Below, piece after piece: positions 1 to 7,654 of a DNA stretch of 64,000 bases; the first letter of the stretch is position 1, and each line of letters opens with the position of its first letter. The notes under the pieces were generated by a model. That model searched no databases. It worked only from the letters and a program-made list of their open reading frames with translations, and was not told the DNA's origin. Source of the DNA: Brevinematales bacterium (lineage in GTDB: Bacteria; Spirochaetota; Brevinematia; Brevinematales; GWF1-51-8); NCBI GenBank assembly GCA_020059465.1, contig JAGVBZ010000042.1:1-64000 (forward strand), in the 5' to 3' direction. The position numbers and the translations under genes were made by a program.

Positions 1-880
1 CGGATATCCCGATGTATGTTATGCTGCGGGATCGGCTTATAACGATATGAAGACTTGGATGAACTGGCTCAAGGTTGCGGCAAACGCAGGTTTCGACAGC
101 TGGAGATTCGACTATGTTAAGGGTGTTCCCACATGGGCGGTAAAAGATATGCGCGCGGCGACCGGGAACCCGTTCTCTGTCGGCGAATATTGGGATGCGA
201 ACACCTCCACATTGGATTGGTGGGCAGGCGCTTCCACAGCTCAGGTATTCGACTTCGCTCTCTATTATACGATGAAAGACATTTGCAATAATACCGGCGG
301 CGGCGGCTATCTTCCTAACGTATTCGATTACAGCAAATCCTATGCTGCGAAGAATTACGGTAAAGCGGTTACCTTCGTAGGCAACCATGACACCGATGAG
401 ATCTACAGCGACAAAATGATGGCTTATGCGTTCATCCTGACCTACAAGGGATATCCTTGTATCTTCTGGAAAGATTATTATAACTACGGCTTGGCGACCG
501 GCGGCGGATCGGGGACAGGCTGGGGTAACGGTATCAAGCAGTTGGTATGGTGCCGTGAGAAACTCGCCTCGGGCGGGCCGAACATTTCGGTTCTGAAGAG
601 CAACGACGGCGACTGGATTGCTTATCAGAGCGGCGGCTATTCAACATCTGCTCCCGGTTACATCGTAATCATCAACGACAACTCTTCCGCGTGGAAGGGC
701 GGATCGGTGGTAACCAGCAATAGCTATCTCAAGAACAAGACCCTGAAGGCGTACGCATGGTCGTCCTCGAAGACCGGACAGAACTATGCTCCCGCCAATC
801 AGTATTGCGATGCGAGCGGAAATGTTCAGGTTTGGGCAGCTCCCCGCGGTTATGCTGTTTACTCTGTAAACGGATTATAA
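1..880 (+). CDS. GH13 alpha-amylase, C-terminal part (5' end outside window)
   Basis: The reading frame is open from base 2 to the TAA at 878-880, so only the C-terminal part is present. It shows the GH13 catalytic signatures in order: GFDSWRFDYVKG with the nucleophile Asp (codon at 110-112), FSVGEYW with the acid/base Glu, and FVGNHDTDE with the third carboxylate. A beta-sandwich C-terminal domain follows and ends in APRGYAVYSVNGL, typical of extracellular alpha-amylases that cleave internal alpha-1,4 glucan bonds. The start and any signal peptide lie upstream of the window. A strong intrinsic terminator follows directly, so this gene ends its own transcription unit. The family is certain from the motifs; the exact GH13 subfamily is not resolved here. 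Confidence 0.93.
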   Translation, partial: GYPDVCYAAGSAYNDMKTWMNWLKVAANAGFDSWRFDYVKGVPTWAVKDMRAATGNPFSVGEYWDANTSTLDWWAGASTAQVFDFALYYTMKDICNNTGGGGYLPNVFDYSKSYAAKNYGKAVTFVGNHDTDEIYSDKMMAYAFILTYKGYPCIFWKDYYNYGLATGGGSGTGWGNGIKQLVWCREKLASGGPNISVLKSNDGDWIAYQSGGYSTSAPGYIVIINDNSSAWKGGSVVTSNSYLKNKTLKAYAWSSSKTGQNYAPANQYCDASGNVQVWAAPRGYAVYSVNGL

Positions 881-907
881 GTTTATCATCTGAATACTAT
901 TTAGAGG

Positions 908-935
908 TTGACGATACCGCCACATATGATATAAT
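908..935 (+). promoter_or_regulatory. Sigma70-type promoter overlapping the amylase terminator
   Basis: TTGACG (908-913), a 16-base spacer and TATAAT (930-935) form a near-consensus promoter. The -10 box lies across the loop and 3' arm of the terminator hairpin at 917-944. Initiation would fall around 942, so the new transcript would lack the hairpin's 5' arm and escape termination. It would drive the lipoprotein gene at 972 and probably the two genes after it. Confidence 0.6.
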
Positions 936-950
936 ATGTGGCGGTTTTTT
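917..950 (+). terminator. Intrinsic terminator of the amylase gene
   Basis: A perfect 11-bp stem (917-927 with 934-944) closes a 6-base loop and is followed directly by six T residues (945-950). It stands 36 bases after the amylase stop codon. Confidence 0.93.
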
Positions 951-971
951 ATTTTCAAATTGGAGGATTTT

Positions 972-2057
972 ATGAAATATAATTTTTTGATCTTAGGTTT
1001 GGTGATGATGATGGCGGCTTGCGGAAATTCGGGGACTGGTATGAAAAATAACGATCAACAGATTGCGGCATATATAACATTGCCGGGGGTACTCAGTACA
1101 AACGGAATAGAAGTGACAGCAAAACTGACTGCTATCGGTTCGGATGGGAGATTGAAGCTTGAGGTAAAGATAAAAAATAATACGCAGAAAAAACTTTCGA
1201 TTAATCCCGCTGTAGCCACAATTCAGGGGGATACGGTGAATAACACGCCGTACTCGTTCGAAGGCGGAGAAACAGGACTTGTCCCGGGCGGGGAATCTTC
1301 TTTCATCAGTATTTATAAACCGATCAATAATCCATTCCTGATGCAGAAGTATAATATCAGGGGCGATTTGAAAAAAGCTTATTCGATGGATTTATCGTTT
1401 ATCGGGGACGTAAGCGGGCAGCCTCTTGTCAGCTCGAAAGTTGATTTCGAGATCGCCGATCAGGAATATGCCGATTATTTATCGAAGTTCGGGATTGAAA
1501 AAGATTTTCAGGGATATAATCTTGCTCTCAATCGGGAAATATTCACGTCCATGCAGAAAAAGTACATGCTTGAAAACAAAATATATGTAGTAAACGACCA
1601 CGATGCCCATGAAGGTCACGACGGGCATGAAGAACATTCTGATGAAAAGCCGGATTCTATGAATGAGATCAGTCTTGTTGTCTCCGGAAACGAGGTGATG
1701 ATTGACAATATTATGATGAAAGCAGTAGGTTATAAAATAAAGGATACCTTTACGGTTTTCTTCCGTATTATTAATAGGAAACCCGAGGTGTTAACTATCG
1801 ATGTGAAGAAGTTTATTCTGAAAACGGAAGGGAAGGAGTACAACCCGGCAAACGATTTTCTTAAGGATAATCCCGGTATCCCGAACACGAACGGGGTAAT
1901 TCGTTTGGACCTGAATGAAAGGATTGAGTTTATTTTTGAATACAAATTTGGCCCCTCCCCGAAACTGCTCGAATGGTATCTTGCCGGATTTATGAATAGT
2001 AAAGGCATCAAGATGATCTATACCAATTTTGTATTCAGCAATGTAGGAAAGATGTAG
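972..2057 (+). CDS. Predicted lipoprotein with His/Asp-rich linker, function unknown
   Basis: A 361-residue protein that I do not recognise. ATG 972 is chosen because GGAGG lies just upstream and translation then opens with a lipoprotein signal (MKYNFLILGLVMMMAACG, lipid Cys in MAAC). The mature part looks like two similar beta-rich halves. One (about 45-190) holds LKLEVKIKNNT and GLVPGGESSF; the other (about 240-355) holds FTVFFRIINRK and RIEFIFEYKFG. They recall DUF4352-type extracellular domains. Between them, residues 209-222 are a His/Asp/Glu cluster (HDAHEGHDGHEEH), a plausible divalent-metal binding stretch. The gene is followed after 59 bases by the caspase-like gene on the same strand, so co-transcription is possible. 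The periplasmic or outer-membrane location is inferred from the signal only. Confidence 0.8.
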   Translation: MKYNFLILGLVMMMAACGNSGTGMKNNDQQIAAYITLPGVLSTNGIEVTAKLTAIGSDGRLKLEVKIKNNTQKKLSINPAVATIQGDTVNNTPYSFEGGETGLVPGGESSFISIYKPINNPFLMQKYNIRGDLKKAYSMDLSFIGDVSGQPLVSSKVDFEIADQEYADYLSKFGIEKDFQGYNLALNREIFTSMQKKYMLENKIYVVNDHDAHEGHDGHEEHSDEKPDSMNEISLVVSGNEVMIDNIMMKAVGYKIKDTFTVFFRIINRKPEVLTIDVKKFILKTEGKEYNPANDFLKDNPGIPNTNGVIRLDLNERIEFIFEYKFGPSPKLLEWYLAGFMNSKGIKMIYTNFVFSNVGKM

Positions 2058-2116
2058 CAGCTTGAAAAGGACGGTTATTTGATGGTAAACTGTTTCTATA
2101 CGACAGGAGAACCTGA

Positions 2117-3244
2117 ATGAAACGTGCGGGTTTGTTTTTTCTACTTTTACTGCTCATTGTACCGTCCTTTTCCCAGCTTTTTGCCGTGACCCTGAAAACC
2201 TTGATTATTATTCAAGACAAGTATAATTACAAGAAACTAAACGATATCGCCCAGGGTGTACGGGTTAACTACAAACACCTGAAAAAGCTGCTGCGAGTAC
2301 TTGAGGATAACGATATTCTTGATGTCGATGAAACCGTGATCAGCGGAAAGGATGCGACAAAGAAAAATATCCTGAAGGCAATCGCGGATATTAAAGTGGA
2401 CAGAGACGAGTTATTGTTGGTTTATTTTGCCGGGCATGGCGGCATGAAGAAAGGCAAAACCTTTTTCTCCACATCCGAAGGGGGAATTATTTACCGAAAG
2501 GATTTCGAGAAAGTGGTCGAAGAGAAGCCCGCAAAACTGAAAATTCTGATTACAGACGCCTGCAGCGCGTCTATTGAGGAATTGGCGCATAAAGGCTTGC
2601 TGGATAGCGTCGCGCCAAAAGAAGCTGATGTAAATCCCGAAGTATACAGGAATCTCTTCCTCAATTATAAGGGATTCCTTCATATTTCCGCCGCCACCGA
2701 GGGCGAATTTGCATGGGTATCCCCCGCAAAGGGCGGATTTTTTTCTTATGCGTTATTCTATATGACACTCTACCGGAATCCAGCCGATACATGGGAAGAA
2801 GTGGTCGCCAAGGCGAAAAGTTTCACCCTGAAAAGCTATAAAAAAATGTACAATTCCGGTAAAATTCCTAAAAAAATTCTCAAAGAGATTAAAAAGCTGG
2901 GGATCAAGGGGCAGACGCCGAAGGTCTACTCGATGCCGGTAATGGTGAAGCCGGTTAATGACAAGAGTTTGCCGAAAAACAGCGATACGGTTGTAGAATT
3001 AAAAAACCTGACCGACCGGCAGGTGGTTTACTATGTAGTCTCGGGATACGGAAAACCGGAAAAGAATATTATTAAGCCCGGAGAGATTCAGACGATCGAA
3101 CAACCGGGTACGATAAAAATATCTCTGCTGGACCCGGAGGTAAAGAAATCGCTGATAGTTCTGGACAACGGCAAGTATAATTTTTATACCGGCCGGAACG
3201 GCGATTTGGAACTGCAATCCGCCGGCGAACCGGCTATTCGTTGA
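2117..3244 (+). CDS. Secreted caspase-like (peptidase C14 family) protein
   Basis: A 375-residue protein with an N-terminal signal peptide (hydrophobic residues 5-22). The caspase-fold hallmarks are visible: VYFAGHGG with His107 and LITDACSAS with Cys149, each after a hydrophobic beta strand, and a later strand in HISAATEGEFAWVS. Such clan CD proteins cleave after acidic or basic residues; the specificity cannot be read here. Residues about 255-375 form a separate C-terminal part, possibly a beta domain (RQVVYYVVSGYG). The start has a GGAGA ribosome site. The gene lies 24 bases upstream of the deaminase gene, implying one transcript. Export makes a direct cytosolic suicide role unlikely unless the signal is not cleaved or used. 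Family assignment is firm; protease activity and partner are unknown. Confidence 0.82.
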   Translation: MKRAGLFFLLLLLIVPSFSQLFAVTLKTLIIIQDKYNYKKLNDIAQGVRVNYKHLKKLLRVLEDNDILDVDETVISGKDATKKNILKAIADIKVDRDELLLVYFAGHGGMKKGKTFFSTSEGGIIYRKDFEKVVEEKPAKLKILITDACSASIEELAHKGLLDSVAPKEADVNPEVYRNLFLNYKGFLHISAATEGEFAWVSPAKGGFFSYALFYMTLYRNPADTWEEVVAKAKSFTLKSYKKMYNSGKIPKKILKEIKKLGIKGQTPKVYSMPVMVKPVNDKSLPKNSDTVVELKNLTDRQVVYYVVSGYGKPEKNIIKPGEIQTIEQPGTIKISLLDPEVKKSLIVLDNGKYNFYTGRNGDLELQSAGEPAIR

Positions 3245-3268
3245 ATTTCCCGACTTCGAGGGGGATAG

Positions 3269-5119
3269 ATGCGCGATTTACCATTGTTGATATTAGGTTT
3301 GACCGGGCCGATGGGCGCCGGCTGTACTCGTCTGGCGCGTGATATCAGTAAAATGGAGCCCGGCAAGGTAATAAAAAAACGCGGGCTTCTCGATGTTGTT
3401 TCACGGGATATCGCTGAACTCAGCCGCCGGATGCGGGAACTGCAGCCTTCAGTACAGTCGAGCGGCGTACAAAAACAATCCGATTACATGGGGTTGAAGC
3501 GGTTAAACCGCAGTCTGGCAGAAAAACTTGCCGAACGCGCCTGCTTGAATGTTATCGCGAAATCCGCGCTGCCGGAGCCGGTCTATATCTCGATCACTAC
3601 CATCATTCTAAAACTTGCCGCTGAAAGTATTACTACCCCGGAATTCCAGGAATGGGCGAAGGACCATGCCAAGGCCGCGGATTTGCTTAAATGGCTGCGC
3701 GGAAAATGGGAAAGCGAGCTAACCCTGTACGATTCGTGGGAACATGACGCGAGCCGATTCTCTCACGAGGAACTTTCCCGGATGGACGGGATGTTTGCGG
3801 ATTTCGAGAACACGGGCGACAGTATGACGCTCGAACAGCTTGAATCCTTCTTCGGAAAACGGAAAAACGAGTTCTATCTCCGCGACTTCGGGGAAAATAT
3901 CCGCCTGACCGGCAATCCGTTCAACTCTAGGAATGGGCATGACCCTGTCGCTTACGCCAGCGAATCGCTGGTAAGAATTGCCTACGAATCCGACCGTTTT
4001 ATCCGGTATTACCGCACACGTTCCGATGAAAAGAAATCGCAATTCTTTATCATAGATGAGATTAAGAATCCCGGCGAAGCGGAATTTTTCCGGGCGCGTC
4101 ACCAGCATTTTTACCTGATATCCATTTATTCCAATTCCGAACTGAGGGCCGCCCGCCTTCGGAAGACCTTATCGGATAAGGTTACATTCAGCGATTCGGA
4201 ATTCTCCCATCTCTTCAGGGAACTCGATTCGCGGGACTGGGGTTTCGAGGATTTCGACGCGCAAGGATTGCACCGGCAGAATATTTATCGCTGCTTCAAT
4301 CTCGCGGATATCGCGATCAATAACGATATAGAGGACGAGCGTTTCTCGGAGATGCTGTTCGATAAATTCATCCGTTATTATGCCCTGATGCTGTCGCCCG
4401 GATGTGTACAGCCGACCGTGCAGGAGACATATATGAATACGGCGTATTCGCTCTCCCTCCGTTCGACATGCATTTCCCGTCAGGTCGGGGCGGTGATTAC
4501 CGACAACGAGAACCGCATCTTGAGCCTCGGATGGAACGAGGTGCCGGAGGGGCAGATCGGGTGCGGATTGAAGATAAAAAGCGACTATACGGCCAAGGAG
4601 AACAGGTTATTCGAGATGGAAATCTGGGAGCATGTAATCAGCGGGGACGACCTCGCGGTGTGGGCGGACAACGATTCGGTATGCGTCAAGGATATTCTCT
4701 CGCGTATCGAGATCAAGTCCAAACTGAAAAGCACGGACCTTACCCCCGAACAGAGGAACGAAGTGGCGCGCGGCCTTCGCATCAAACGGCTGGAGTACTC
4801 GCGTTCCCTGCACGCCGAGGAAAACGCTATCCTGCAGGTGGCCTCGCGCGGCGGGGTCGGTCTGAAGGACGGCGTGATCTATGTGACAACGTTCCCGTGC
4901 GAACTCTGCTCGAAAAAAATCTATCAGGTCGGGATATCGAAAATCTACTACACCGAGCCGTACCCGAACAGTATATCGGAAAAGGTGATCCTGAAGGACG
5001 GGATAAGAAGCATCAAAATACTTCAATTCGAGGGCGTGAAAAGCTACAGCTATTTCAAACTCTTTAAGCCCGAATTTGACAAAAAGGACGCCCAGATGCT
5101 TGAAGGGCGGGGAATGTAG
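3269..5119 (+). CDS. P-loop NTPase/deoxycytidylate deaminase fusion (AvcD / anti-phage dCTP deaminase type)
   Basis: A 616-residue two-domain protein. The N-terminus has a nucleotide-kinase-like P-loop, GLTGPMGAGCT, with Cys where Walker A normally has Lys. The middle (about 60-380) is helical and charged. The C-terminal part (about 385-600) is a zinc-dependent cytidine/deoxycytidylate deaminase domain: RSTCISRQVGAV, then HAEENA with zinc ligand His515 and catalytic Glu517, and FPCELC with zinc ligands Cys544 and Cys547. A charged insertion of about 70 residues separates the first strand from HAE. This arrangement matches AvcD and related defence deaminases, which deplete dCTP/dCMP during phage infection and are held inactive by an upstream RNA (AvcI) in Vibrio. 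Only 24 bases separate it from the caspase-like gene, so any AvcI-like RNA would have to overlap that gene. A housekeeping dCMP deaminase is about 150-180 residues, so this is not the ordinary enzyme. Confidence 0.8.
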   Translation: MRDLPLLILGLTGPMGAGCTRLARDISKMEPGKVIKKRGLLDVVSRDIAELSRRMRELQPSVQSSGVQKQSDYMGLKRLNRSLAEKLAERACLNVIAKSALPEPVYISITTIILKLAAESITTPEFQEWAKDHAKAADLLKWLRGKWESELTLYDSWEHDASRFSHEELSRMDGMFADFENTGDSMTLEQLESFFGKRKNEFYLRDFGENIRLTGNPFNSRNGHDPVAYASESLVRIAYESDRFIRYYRTRSDEKKSQFFIIDEIKNPGEAEFFRARHQHFYLISIYSNSELRAARLRKTLSDKVTFSDSEFSHLFRELDSRDWGFEDFDAQGLHRQNIYRCFNLADIAINNDIEDERFSEMLFDKFIRYYALMLSPGCVQPTVQETYMNTAYSLSLRSTCISRQVGAVITDNENRILSLGWNEVPEGQIGCGLKIKSDYTAKENRLFEMEIWEHVISGDDLAVWADNDSVCVKDILSRIEIKSKLKSTDLTPEQRNEVARGLRIKRLEYSRSLHAEENAILQVASRGGVGLKDGVIYVTTFPCELCSKKIYQVGISKIYYTEPYPNSISEKVILKDGIRSIKILQFEGVKSYSYFKLFKPEFDKKDAQMLEGRGM

Positions 5120-5141
5120 CGATATCTTTCCCATACATAAT

Positions 5142-5170
5142 TTGTTGAAACTTTTATCAAGTGGTATAAT
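5142..5170 (+). promoter_or_regulatory. Candidate promoter upstream of the structured leader
   Basis: A perfect TATAAT (5165-5170) has TTGTTG 17 bases upstream (5142-5147). The -35 match is poor, but this is the first promoter-like element after the deaminase gene. It would give a leader of about 130 bases before the gene at 5306. Confidence 0.45.
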
Positions 5171-5305
5171 ATTGAAATGAAAGGAAAATGCGGTAAAATT
5201 TATTTTTCCGCATTGTATTGAGGGTCCGCCCGAGGGAAACTCTCAAAGGATGAGAGAATGTATTTTGGAATAACGACATAAAAACGAAATAGAGCGGGAA
5301 AAATT
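5171..5305 (+). promoter_or_regulatory. Structured 5' leader of unknown type
   Basis: This 135-base leader contains two hairpins. The first is 5187-5214: a 7-bp stem AATGCGG/CCGCATT, a T-T mismatch, then an A4/T4 stem closed by TTTA. The second, at about 5240-5256, is CTCTC-AAAGGAT-GAGAG. Between them is a GC-rich segment, GGGTCCGCCCGAGGGAAAC. No U-run follows either stem, so they are not plain terminators. I could not match the segment to a known riboswitch class: the glycine aptamer shares only a superficial ACTCTC motif. Confidence 0.4.
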
Positions 5306-5956
5306 ATGAAAGTATTATTGTTTCTCAATGTGTTTTTTTTCGTATTATATGGAAGCCTGTCCGCGCAGACCGGAGAATTTACCGACAGTTTCGTGATGCC
5401 TCATCTGGAAATAGGATGGGCGATGGGCAATATCGGCGATCCGGGGTCGTTATATACCCTTACAGGCCGCAGTCTGGTGATGGCGGCGCAGACCGGCGAG
5501 CATGGATTCGATTTAAATGTAAATTTCGGTGCGCTGAAAATCGCGCGGGATTGTCCCCCGAATTTCATCGCCGAAACGAAAATTCTCGTAAAACCGTCGG
5601 CTGCGATACAGGGCGCGGGTATATTTTATTATCAGGATGAACGGAACTATATCAAATTATTCCGTGTCCAGCAGGACGGCGCGAAACAGACAGTGATGCT
5701 CGAAGGATATATCAACGGGGAGAAAATCGCACCTCAATGGCTCGATTTCGCGGACAGTTCTGTTATTCTCCGCCTGATTTGTATCGGCGGTAAAATTTCC
5801 GGGTGGTGCAGTATTGCCGGAACGGAATGGCAAAGGGTAGGCGAACTGGCGGCAGGATTTGGTGAAGGGATGAGAATCGGGCTTTTTTTGGAGAATCAGT
5901 GGCAGGATACTCCGTTTTCGGCGGAATTCGACTACTTTAAGTTATACAAAAAATAA
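5306..5956 (+). CDS. Secreted concanavalin-like (DUF1349/LamG-like) protein, first of a paralogous pair
   Basis: A 216-residue protein with a signal peptide (hydrophobic residues 2-17, likely cleavage after SLSA). The rest looks like one concanavalin-type beta-sandwich: FTDSF near the start, IQGAGIFYYQDERNYIKLFRV in the middle, VILRLICIGGKISGWCSIAGTEWQRVG, and a final AEFDYFKLYKK strand. Such folds occur in carbohydrate-binding and glycosidase-accessory proteins (family knowledge). No catalytic residues can be assigned. The next gene encodes a paralogue with the same layout, only 17 bases downstream, so the two are probably one operon. It follows a long structured leader. A glycan-binding role is inference from the fold and neighbourhood. 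Confidence 0.7.
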   Translation: MKVLLFLNVFFFVLYGSLSAQTGEFTDSFVMPHLEIGWAMGNIGDPGSLYTLTGRSLVMAAQTGEHGFDLNVNFGALKIARDCPPNFIAETKILVKPSAAIQGAGIFYYQDERNYIKLFRVQQDGAKQTVMLEGYINGEKIAPQWLDFADSSVILRLICIGGKISGWCSIAGTEWQRVGELAAGFGEGMRIGLFLENQWQDTPFSAEFDYFKLYKK

Positions 5957-5973
5957 TGTTCGGAGGATATGTA

Positions 5974-6612
5974 ATGATGAAAAAAGCGATGTTTTTCGTA
6001 ATCTTTCTCGGGTTGGCTTTAGGAATTAAACCGCTTTTTGCCGCGGAAGAGATTTTTTATAGCGACGGGTTTTCATTGCCCGTATTGAATGGGGTTTGGC
6101 AATGGGTCGATGAGCTGGGGACAGCCCAATATAGTCTTTCGAAAAATCCCGGTAATCTTTCGATAGTATCCTCCGGGCAGGCCGCCTTTACCCGTGTCGT
6201 ACAGTTCTGTTCGGGGTCGTTTACCGCGGAGGCTGAAGTCTCGATAAAAGCTCAAGCTGATATTCAGGGCGCGGGCCTGATCGTATGGGAGCAGGACGGG
6301 AATAATATGCTTCTGGTACGCGGTATTAAGGACGGGAAACATGTCATCGATTTTACCGCAGTCAGCGATGGCGAGATTACCGAGCATTTTGAGGTCGAGT
6401 ATGCGGAAAGCTATGTTTTCCTCCGACTTGTCCGTATCGGCGATTCGTTTACGGGATGGTATTCTAAAAACGGGACGGATTGGATTCGCCTCGGTACGAT
6501 TCAGGTAATGTTTAAGCCTACTGTAAAAACCGGGGTTTTTATGGTAAACAGCCAGGAAAACATGAAACTTCAGGCGGATTTCAATTATTTCCGTGTCCAT
6601 AAACAGAAATAA
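5974..6612 (+). CDS. Secreted concanavalin-like protein, second of the pair
   Basis: A 212-residue paralogue of the preceding protein. It shares a signal peptide, the FYSDGF opening (FTDSF in the first), IQGAGLIVWEQDGNNMLLVRG, VFLRLVRIGDSFTGWYSKNGTDWIRLG and the closing ADFNYFRVHKQK. ATG 5974 is preferred over the upstream in-frame ATG at 5956 because GGAGG at 5962-5966 sits seven bases before it. The core Gly-Trp-Tyr-Ser and Asp-Trp pattern matches DUF1349-like sandwich domains that bind or act near polysaccharide. No catalytic residues are assignable. The pair looks like a local duplication that has since diverged widely. Confidence 0.7.
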   Translation: MMKKAMFFVIFLGLALGIKPLFAAEEIFYSDGFSLPVLNGVWQWVDELGTAQYSLSKNPGNLSIVSSGQAAFTRVVQFCSGSFTAEAEVSIKAQADIQGAGLIVWEQDGNNMLLVRGIKDGKHVIDFTAVSDGEITEHFEVEYAESYVFLRLVRIGDSFTGWYSKNGTDWIRLGTIQVMFKPTVKTGVFMVNSQENMKLQADFNYFRVHKQK

Positions 6613-6685
6613 TGCCGGATAGAGTGATATTTGTACCGATGTAGTCATCCATAGATGATTATTTCGACTTTGAAAAATTAAACGG

Positions 6686-6709
6686 GTGCGGTATCTGCGG
6701 ATACCGCAC
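6686..6709 (+). terminator. Hairpin after the concanavalin-like pair, weak terminator candidate
   Basis: A perfect 10-bp stem (6686-6695 with 6700-6709) closes a TGCG tetraloop. The plus-strand tail TTATTGCGATT is not a proper U-tract, so termination may be weak or may need Rho. The position, 73 bases after the stop, fits an operon end. Confidence 0.5.
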
Positions 6710-6754
6710 TTATTGCGATTAACGGGAACAATTCTGGTTTTTTTGATTTGCATG

Positions 6755-6763
6755 TGATATAAT
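6755..6763 (+). promoter_or_regulatory. Extended -10 promoter for the SGNH hydrolase operon
   Basis: TGATATAAT (6755-6763) combines a TG extension with a perfect TATAAT, 29 bases before the ATG at 6793. No good -35 box lies 17 bases upstream, which is common for extended -10 promoters. Confidence 0.55.
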
Positions 6764-6792
6764 GGTGATAGATTACTAAAAAAGGGGATTTC

Positions 6793-7635
6793 ATGAAACG
6801 GCTGATTATCGGAGTAATGTTTCTATTTTCGTGCGCATTATTATATATAACCTGCGCGCCTGCGGCTATAGGAAACACGACGCCGCCTAAGAATATCAAT
6901 ACGAACTTTATTTTCCCCGGCGGTACTAATATCAGCATAATTCTACTGCATCACAGTACGGGCGGATGCGTATGGGCGGGGGGAGTGCCCGAATGGTTCA
7001 CGGCGTATAACTCGTCGAATCAGGTAAATTATGCGATCACGGAGCGCGCCTATCCTAAATCGTCCCCCTACGGATGGGAGAATTATCCGTACGATTACTG
7101 GAATATCTGGGTCAATCACGCCGGGTACTCGCAGTATCTGGATGAGGATACGTTGGAACTTCTTACGCCCAACTATGATGTGATTGTTTTCAAACACTGC
7201 TTCCCTGTCAGCGGTTTAGGTTCCGATCCGGGAAATGCCGATATCGCGTCCGACACGAAGACTATCGAAAACTATAAGCTCCAATATAACGCTCTGAAAA
7301 CGAAGATGCATGAGTTCAGCAGCAACCGTTTTATTATATGGACAGGAGCGGCCTTATTGGAGGCGAACACTACCCCGGAGCAGGCGACTAATGCATTCAA
7401 TTTCTTCGAATGGGTAAAAAATATATGGGACGAGCCGGGGGATAATATTTTCGTATGGGATTTCTATACCCTTGAAACAGGCGGCGGGATTTATCTTGTA
7501 CTGAGCAACGCCGAAAACGCCTCCGACGATCATCCGAACACAAACTTCTGTAAATCGGTCGCGCCGTATTTCGGACAGAGGGTGGTAAATGTCATCATCG
7601 GGAACGGCGATACGTCAAGCATCACGGGTCAGTAA
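6793..7635 (+). CDS. SGNH/GDSL-like hydrolase, predicted lipoprotein
   Basis: A 280-residue protein whose signal ends in LLYITC, a loose lipobox with Cys21 (Thr at -1 is unusual but tolerated in spirochaete-type lipoproteins). LLHHSTGG supplies the probable nucleophile Ser55 of an SGNH hydrolase, and DDHPN (Asp245/Asp246, His247) near the C-terminus the matching Asp-x-His block. YDVIVFKHCFPVSG and IIWTGAALLE occupy the places of the central blocks. These enzymes are often carbohydrate or acyl esterases. It is followed 19 bases later by a GH29 fucosidase, so deacylation of a fucosylated glycan is a reasonable but untested role. An extended -10 promoter lies just upstream. Confidence 0.68.
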   Translation: MKRLIIGVMFLFSCALLYITCAPAAIGNTTPPKNINTNFIFPGGTNISIILLHHSTGGCVWAGGVPEWFTAYNSSNQVNYAITERAYPKSSPYGWENYPYDYWNIWVNHAGYSQYLDEDTLELLTPNYDVIVFKHCFPVSGLGSDPGNADIASDTKTIENYKLQYNALKTKMHEFSSNRFIIWTGAALLEANTTPEQATNAFNFFEWVKNIWDEPGDNIFVWDFYTLETGGGIYLVLSNAENASDDHPNTNFCKSVAPYFGQRVVNVIIGNGDTSSITGQ

Positions 7636-7654
7636 ATAATATAAAGGAGACCGG

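Noticed and set aside
4402-5134. Long overlapping frames on both strands across the deaminase gene (221 and 175 codons)
   Set aside because: They shadow a strongly conserved deaminase frame, have no ribosome sites and show Arg/Gly-rich composition typical of out-of-frame reading.
5225-5260. Possible glycine riboswitch from the ACTCTC motif in the leader at 5171-5305
   Set aside because: The required conserved core and second aptamer features are absent and the downstream genes are not glycine-related.
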